NCBI GenBank assembly: GCA_963170055.1
Contig: CAUJGJ010000371.1
Coordinates: forward strand, 1,803,811-1,867,810
Source: Halisarca cf. caerulea
Lineage: Eukaryota > Porifera > Demospongiae > Chondrillida > Halisarcidae
Direction of reading: 5' to 3'
DNA length: 64,000 nt
Each line of letters opens with the position of its first letter. Positions within the stretch are counted from its first letter, which is position 1. A program made the position numbers and the translations under genes. Of the stretch, positions 59,561-64,000 are shown one piece after another. The notes under the pieces were generated by a model. The model saw only the letters and a list, made by a program, of their open reading frames with translations, was not told where the DNA came from and ran no database searches.

Positions 59561-60026
59561 TTGGCACCAGATCCAAGCCCCCAACCATGAGTCCTCAATC
59601 ATTCTCATGTATAGTGGTTGCATGAGGCCCGCCTCTCTTAACTTGTTTGTTTATAATTATTTATTATTAACTGTTCGTATGGCATTAATTTTATTGAGCT
59701 GCTATAGCTATATGTGCATTTAATCCACACTATATAATATTATGTTAATTTTTATACACACTGAGGCAGCTAGCTATAGACGGACATTATATTTTTCTCT
59801 ATATAATTACTATAATATTATAATATAATATCAAATTAGATATATACATGCAACCTTCACATCTCCTCTGTCCTTCAAATGACTCCGCTCCAACATGTCA
59901 AACAAATATAATATTATACTAAATTTAAATAAAAAGTAATAAGATTATGGTGCACCATTGAAAGCCATTGAAGGTATTGGTCCACACACTATTGAATGTA
60001 CATGAAACAAAAAGTTCCAATTGGCT

Positions 60027-61812
60027 CTAAAGTATCCCTCCCGGTAGTTTTTGGTCTCTCCAGATGCGAATAGTCCCATCAAAGCCACAGGAAACCAGTA
60101 AATTCAGTTCCGCGCAATAGTCCAAATCTCTCTGTATCATATGTCGAGGAAAAAAACAAAATTAATAATAATTCTAAAGTATACGGCAACTACTTGGAAT
60201 AATGACATCCATCACAGAAGAAAAAGGTATGTTTAAAAACCAACAACAACAAAAATGGGGAAAAATATGTTCCGCGCTCTCCAGGCATTCAGTTCTTCTC
60301 TCACAGCATATGGCAACCTAAGAATACTTAAAAACTATGTACGTACAATAGAATTCGGATAGAATGTACCCTCAAGGGAAGGCAAAAATAGGTACTCACT
60401 ATCAGAGGTACTTACTATCCAAGGTGCCTTTGATGGTATCGCATGAGGTAGGGATAGAGCAATGAGTATTTACTATCCAGGAGTACTCACTACCCAGGTA
60501 CTTCGCATCCAGGAGTACTTACTAACCAGGAGTACTTACTATCCAGGAGTACTTACTAACCAGGAATACTCACTAACCCAGGTACTTCCTAACCAGGAGT
60601 ACTGTATTTACTAACCCAGGAGTACTTCCTAACCAGGAGTACTTACTAACCAGGAATATTCACTAACCCAGGTACTTCCTAACCAGGAGTACTGTATTTA
60701 CTAACCCAGGAGTACTTCCTAACCAGGAGTACTTACTAACCCAGGAGTACTTCCTAACCCAGGAGTACTTACTAACCAGGAATACTCACTAACCCAGGTA
60801 CTTCGTAACCAGGAGTACTTACTAACCCAGGAGTACTTACCAACCAGGAGTACTTACTAACCAGGAATACTCACTAACCCAGGAATTCCTAACCAGGAGT
60901 ACTTACTAACCCAGGAGTACTTACTAACCAGGAGTACTAACTAACCAGGAGTACTAACTAACCCAGGAGTACTTACTAACCAGGAGTACTAACTAACCAG
61001 GAGTACTAACTAACCAGGAGTACTAACTAACCAGGAGTACTAACTAACCAGGAATACTAGCTCACTAAGCCAGGTACGTACTTCCTAACCTACGCAGGTA
61101 CTAACCCAGGTACTTCTTAACAGAGTTTGACTGTACATGATAACTACACACATTGCATCCACGATCCCATAGACCTATTGGACAACAAACGTTAAAGGTC
61201 ACAAATGCAGAAAGTTCTGGTCAGTTGGACAATAGCTAAGGCAAGAACTGCAGGATCTATTTTCCGCAAAAATTCAAAACTTGGAAACTACAAAAATTCA
61301 GTGCTATACGTCAAGCCTCTCTACAAAGTATATGTCTCGAGGATCAAAATATTTCTGTACAGTTTCAATGCCTCGAACAGCAAATACCTCCGGTTCAAAT
61401 AACAAAGAGGCTGAATTTACATCTGGCATTGCCATAAACAGACCTCTCCATTCAGCCCCTCAATTGCACGCACAAATGCGCGTGCCTGTGCGCGCTCACA
61501 CACACTGTTGCAGTGTAAATAGTTACACTCACAATCATGTTGCTATGTCCCTGAAGTTTGCACACAATTGCTTGGGTTTGAACTTCCCAAACATAAATAC
61601 ACCTATCCTGAGACGTCTGAAGGGGAAAAACACATTAGACACCAACAACAATGAAGAGATTCACATACATACAATTAGCGCACTACAACAATACTGTGTT
61701 AGCATTGGTGGCCATGTACATACTCATGGCAGACATGCATGAGTCCCTCAACCCATACACGTACATATCACACGTATGTATCTACGTATGCAAATACGCA
61801 TTCCCACATCCG

Positions 61813-61864
<52 letters not shown>

Positions 61865-61987
61865 ATAGATTTCCGATAACCCATAAAAATAAATTTATCT
61901 CTTTTTCCTATAAATCAAAGTTTAGCAAAGAAGGCATGTTGGACTGACGTGCCTTAAGATACCTGGGGAGAAATCTGATGTGTGCGT

Positions 61988-62082
<95 letters not shown>

Positions 62083-62519
62083 AAATCGAACTTCACACTC
62101 CATCAGACACACTCACAGACACAAACACAGCAATCACATACTCCATATATGTAGAGTCCACTTGGGTGCCAGCAGTGCCGAGGGTGGCTAAACTCATCAT
62201 TCATAGCACCATAAAAGTTAGCGATCTGTGAGAGCAGTATTGTAACACAACATTGCACACTTGTAAATACACAAGTACATAAAATCTCATACAGTACCAT
62301 ACACAGTACAACATGCTTGGTCAGCACATCGGCGGGAACACACAAGTTTACACTGGAACTCTATGGAGAGAAACGATGTATATACAGAACAACTTCCTAG
62401 TCCGGACTACGCTGCTATCATGAAAGGCCTTGCAGATGAGGGTGTCTTGGTCAGACATTGTACACTGTACAACAAGGACCTGGACACCCATACAGAACCT
62501 AAACATAGAATAGGATTAC

Positions 62520-62572
<53 letters not shown>

Positions 62573-62898
62573 GTATCAGTTATATCCTGTCCAGGTGTGC
62601 TGCAGCAGAAATATACAGTGCTGATTGACCGAGGGCAATCAGCACTGTATTTTCTGCTGCAGCACACCTGGACAGGATATAACTAATTTGTATCCTGGTA
62701 ACCATTCACTGTTTACTGTTGGTGTGTACAGTCTCATCTAGAGTTGATCAGTTTTAGCCACTTACCCTACCAATTGACATCAATTGACATCAATTAGGAA
62801 GTGTGCGTATATCAGTGACCTGTGCTACTTCACAAATGTCAGCACACTTTTTCCTTTGATCCACCCATAATTTGTCCACACACCAGGATACAAATATA

Positions 62899-62932
<34 letters not shown>

Positions 62933-63077
62933 CATAATATATACAGTGAACTTGGATAGTAAGTACCCTCAAGGGAAGAAGGTACTTTCAATGGTGTTGC
63001 ATGAGGTAGGGAGAGAGCAATGAGTACTCACTATCCAGGAGTACTTACTAACCCAGGTACACTTACTAACAGAGTTT

Positions 63078-63119
<42 letters not shown>

Positions 63120-63574
63120 TATGTGCACTCCCAAATATACAAACTTTAGAATCCTTTTGAATAATAGCAGTCTTGGGACAAATTTCACATAACGTAAGAC
63201 TAAGAGGTTTGAGCACAGACTGCATGTCTCATGTAGAGAGATACGCATGATTGTAGGTGGATGGGCACGTTATTAGCCAGCAGTTACTACTAAGCCCCAT
63301 CCCCTCTGCACCCCAATTGCACACAGTCAAATTTAATTAAATCATTAACTACTTGGTGGCTGCAGGAGGCCATCTTTCTTCCATTTCCAAGTTGGTAATG
63401 AGGGAAAGAAATGCCAAATGGCACACAACTATGATGGTACCCATGGTTCTCACTCATGGTTTCCCGTGCTGAACCATTGGCCCCACCACCACAAAGTCTG
63501 CAAGAACATACGAACAAAGCTATATCTTACCAGGTGGCCACTCTCCCACTCGATGAGGATGATCCGATCTTTAT
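60027..63574 (-). CDS. WD40-repeat protein, 3' exons (partial gene)
   Basis: Supported exons, in transcript order: 63574-63531 (DKDRIILIEWESGHL), 62225-62142 (ANFYGAMNDEFSHPRHCWHP then SGLYIYG), 61616-61533 (TSQDRCIYVWEVQTQAIVCK then LQGHSNMI), 60131-60027 (RDLDYCAELNLLVSCGFDGT then IRIWRDQKLPGGIL, stop TAG). The last three join in phase 0 into continuous WD40 text: HPSGLYIYG-TSQDRCIYVW and GHSN-MIRDLDY...DGTIRIW are two blades with the usual GH to W spacing. The 63.5 kb exon looks like an earlier blade, but its link to 62225 is not resolved; one or more exons in 62.3-63.5 kb or beyond the window are missing. WD40 proteins are interaction scaffolds, and the specific orthologue is not identified. 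The gene begins beyond the right edge or in unresolved exons. Confidence 0.7.
60345..61134. repeat. GGAGTACTTACTAACCA minisatellite inside a MITE, in the last intron of the WD40 gene
   Basis: Unit of about 17-18 bp, AGGAGTACTTACTAACC with CTTCCTAACC and CTCACTAACC variants, for roughly 650 bp. The edges (AATGTACCCTCAAGGGAAGG at left; TTCTTAACAGAGTTTGACTGTA at right) are those of the 140-bp MITE at 62943-63080. Confidence 0.85.
61814..61860. repeat. CA microsatellite
   Basis: Pure (CA)n. Confidence 0.95.
61988..62081. repeat. CA microsatellite
   Basis: (CA)n with a GCACGCAT interruption. Confidence 0.95.
62519..62575. repeat. TA / GTAT microsatellite
   Basis: (TA)n followed by (GTAT)n, directly before the hairpin at 62577. 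Confidence 0.9.
62577..62685. repeat. Near-perfect 50-bp hairpin
   Basis: AGTTATATCCTGTCCAGGTG TGCTGCAGCAGAAATATACAGTGCTGATTG is followed, after the 8-base loop ACCGAGGG, by its inverse with a single 2-base gap (CTGTATTTTCTGC). Confidence 0.9.
62881..62945. repeat. CATA microsatellite
   Basis: (CATA)n, adjoining the MITE. Confidence 0.85.
62943..63080. mobile_element. Compact 140-bp MITE (ancestor of the GTACTTACTAACC arrays)
   Basis: Begins ACAGTGAACTTGGATAGTAAGTACCCTCAAGGGAAG and ends CTTACTAACAGAGTTTGACTATA, flanked by TA-rich DNA. It contains the single-copy forms of the units amplified at 34177-34799 and 60345-61134. Confidence 0.75.
63080..63118. repeat. TA microsatellite
   Basis: Pure (TA)n continuing from the MITE end. 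Confidence 0.95.
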
Positions 63575-63682
63575 CTGTGCACAAATACGTATATAGTACA
63601 AACATTATTAAATACTGCAAAAAGTGTTCCAATTACAGAATTGGTATTGCTAGATATATACATGCATGTACACACACATGTA

Positions 63683-64000
63683 CAGTGAAACCTGTCTACA
63701 AAGACCACTCAAGACCCCAATGAACTCGGTCTTCACATAGATATGTGGTCCTTATACAGAGGTGGACAGCAATTCGGATGTGATTCACAGACAACCCCAC
63801 AACAACATCCACAGACAGGTGGTCCTTATACAGAGGTGGACAGCAATTCTGATGTGATTCACAGACAACCCCACAACAACATTCACAGACAGGTGGTCCT
63901 TATACAGAGGTGGACAGCATTATAAGCATGCTTCACAGACAACCCCACAACAACACCCACAGACAGGTGGTCCTTATACAGAGGTGGACAGCATTATAAG
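63683..64000. repeat. 74-bp tandem array running off the window, inside a MITE
   Basis: ACAGTGAAACCTGTCTACAAAGACCACTC at 63683 is a MITE end. From 63745 the unit GTGGTCCTTATACAGAGGTG plus GACAGCAATTC..ATGTGATTCACAGACAACCCCACAACAACA recurs at 63819, 63893 and 63967, exactly 74 bp apart. The right end is not in the window. Confidence 0.9.

Noticed and set aside
61280..61460. Minus-strand frame with EWRGLFMAMPDVNSASLLFE as an extra WD40-gene exon
   Set aside because: The flanking exons join in phase 0 into an uninterrupted GH...W blade without it. It could only be an alternative end, for which there is no evidence.
62363..62530. Plus-strand frame MERNDVYTEQLPSPDYAAIM... as an exon
   Set aside because: Looks protein-like over about 50 codons but runs into a TA microsatellite, has no supporting splice partner, and lies within a minus-strand gene. 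The minus frame there also fails to give a WD40 blade.

Overview
The window is eukaryotic and almost certainly from an early-branching animal, most likely a sponge. This is inferred from tandem secreted SRCR/FN3 proteins with phase-1 module exons, AT-rich DNA, dense CA/GT and AT microsatellites, many short TIR/foldback elements, and non-LTR retroelement remnants of a kind common in marine invertebrates. No species can be named from the sequence alone.

Left third (1-33 kb, plus strand): a tandem cluster of one gene family. Copy A (1075-1841) has only its last two FN3 exons in view and carries an in-frame stop. Copy B (8561-13186) is a complete 7-exon gene for a 535-residue secreted protein: signal peptide, EMI-like Cys-rich domain, SRCR, SRCR, FN3, FN3. 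Copy C (20325-32223) has the same seven exons, with identical phases, for 524 residues, but its introns are swollen by foldback elements and a LINE fragment. An orphan signal-peptide exon (16813) and a dead promoter copy (about 19715-19825) lie between B and C. Upstream and downstream flanks are duplicated with the genes, so this is a segmental tandem array. The SRCR exons of B and C are nearly identical while their FN3 exons are very different.

Middle to right (33.9-54.3 kb, minus strand): one large gene, SRRT/ARS2 (SERRATE), reconstructed here as 17 exons. Its introns hold a 2.7 kb 35-bp minisatellite, several GT/CA arrays (three starting at a 5' splice site), a Tigger-like element and other repeats. 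ARS2 links the nuclear cap-binding complex to RNA processing.

Right end (56.3-63.6 kb, minus strand): an apparently single-exon gene for a ZGLP1-like GATA-type zinc-finger protein (56292-57047), a decayed retroelement fragment (59137-59560), and the 3' exons of a WD40-repeat gene (60027-63574). The window closes in a 74-bp tandem array.

Mobile content: two LINE 3' fragments with a restriction-like-endonuclease C-terminus, a third LINE tail, a Tigger/pogo element, several MITE families with TA target duplications, a 17-bp-TIR family in two copies, a foldback family in about five places, and minisatellites that appear to have grown inside a MITE. All gene models come from reading splice sites and reading frames by eye; no alignment or transcript data were available.
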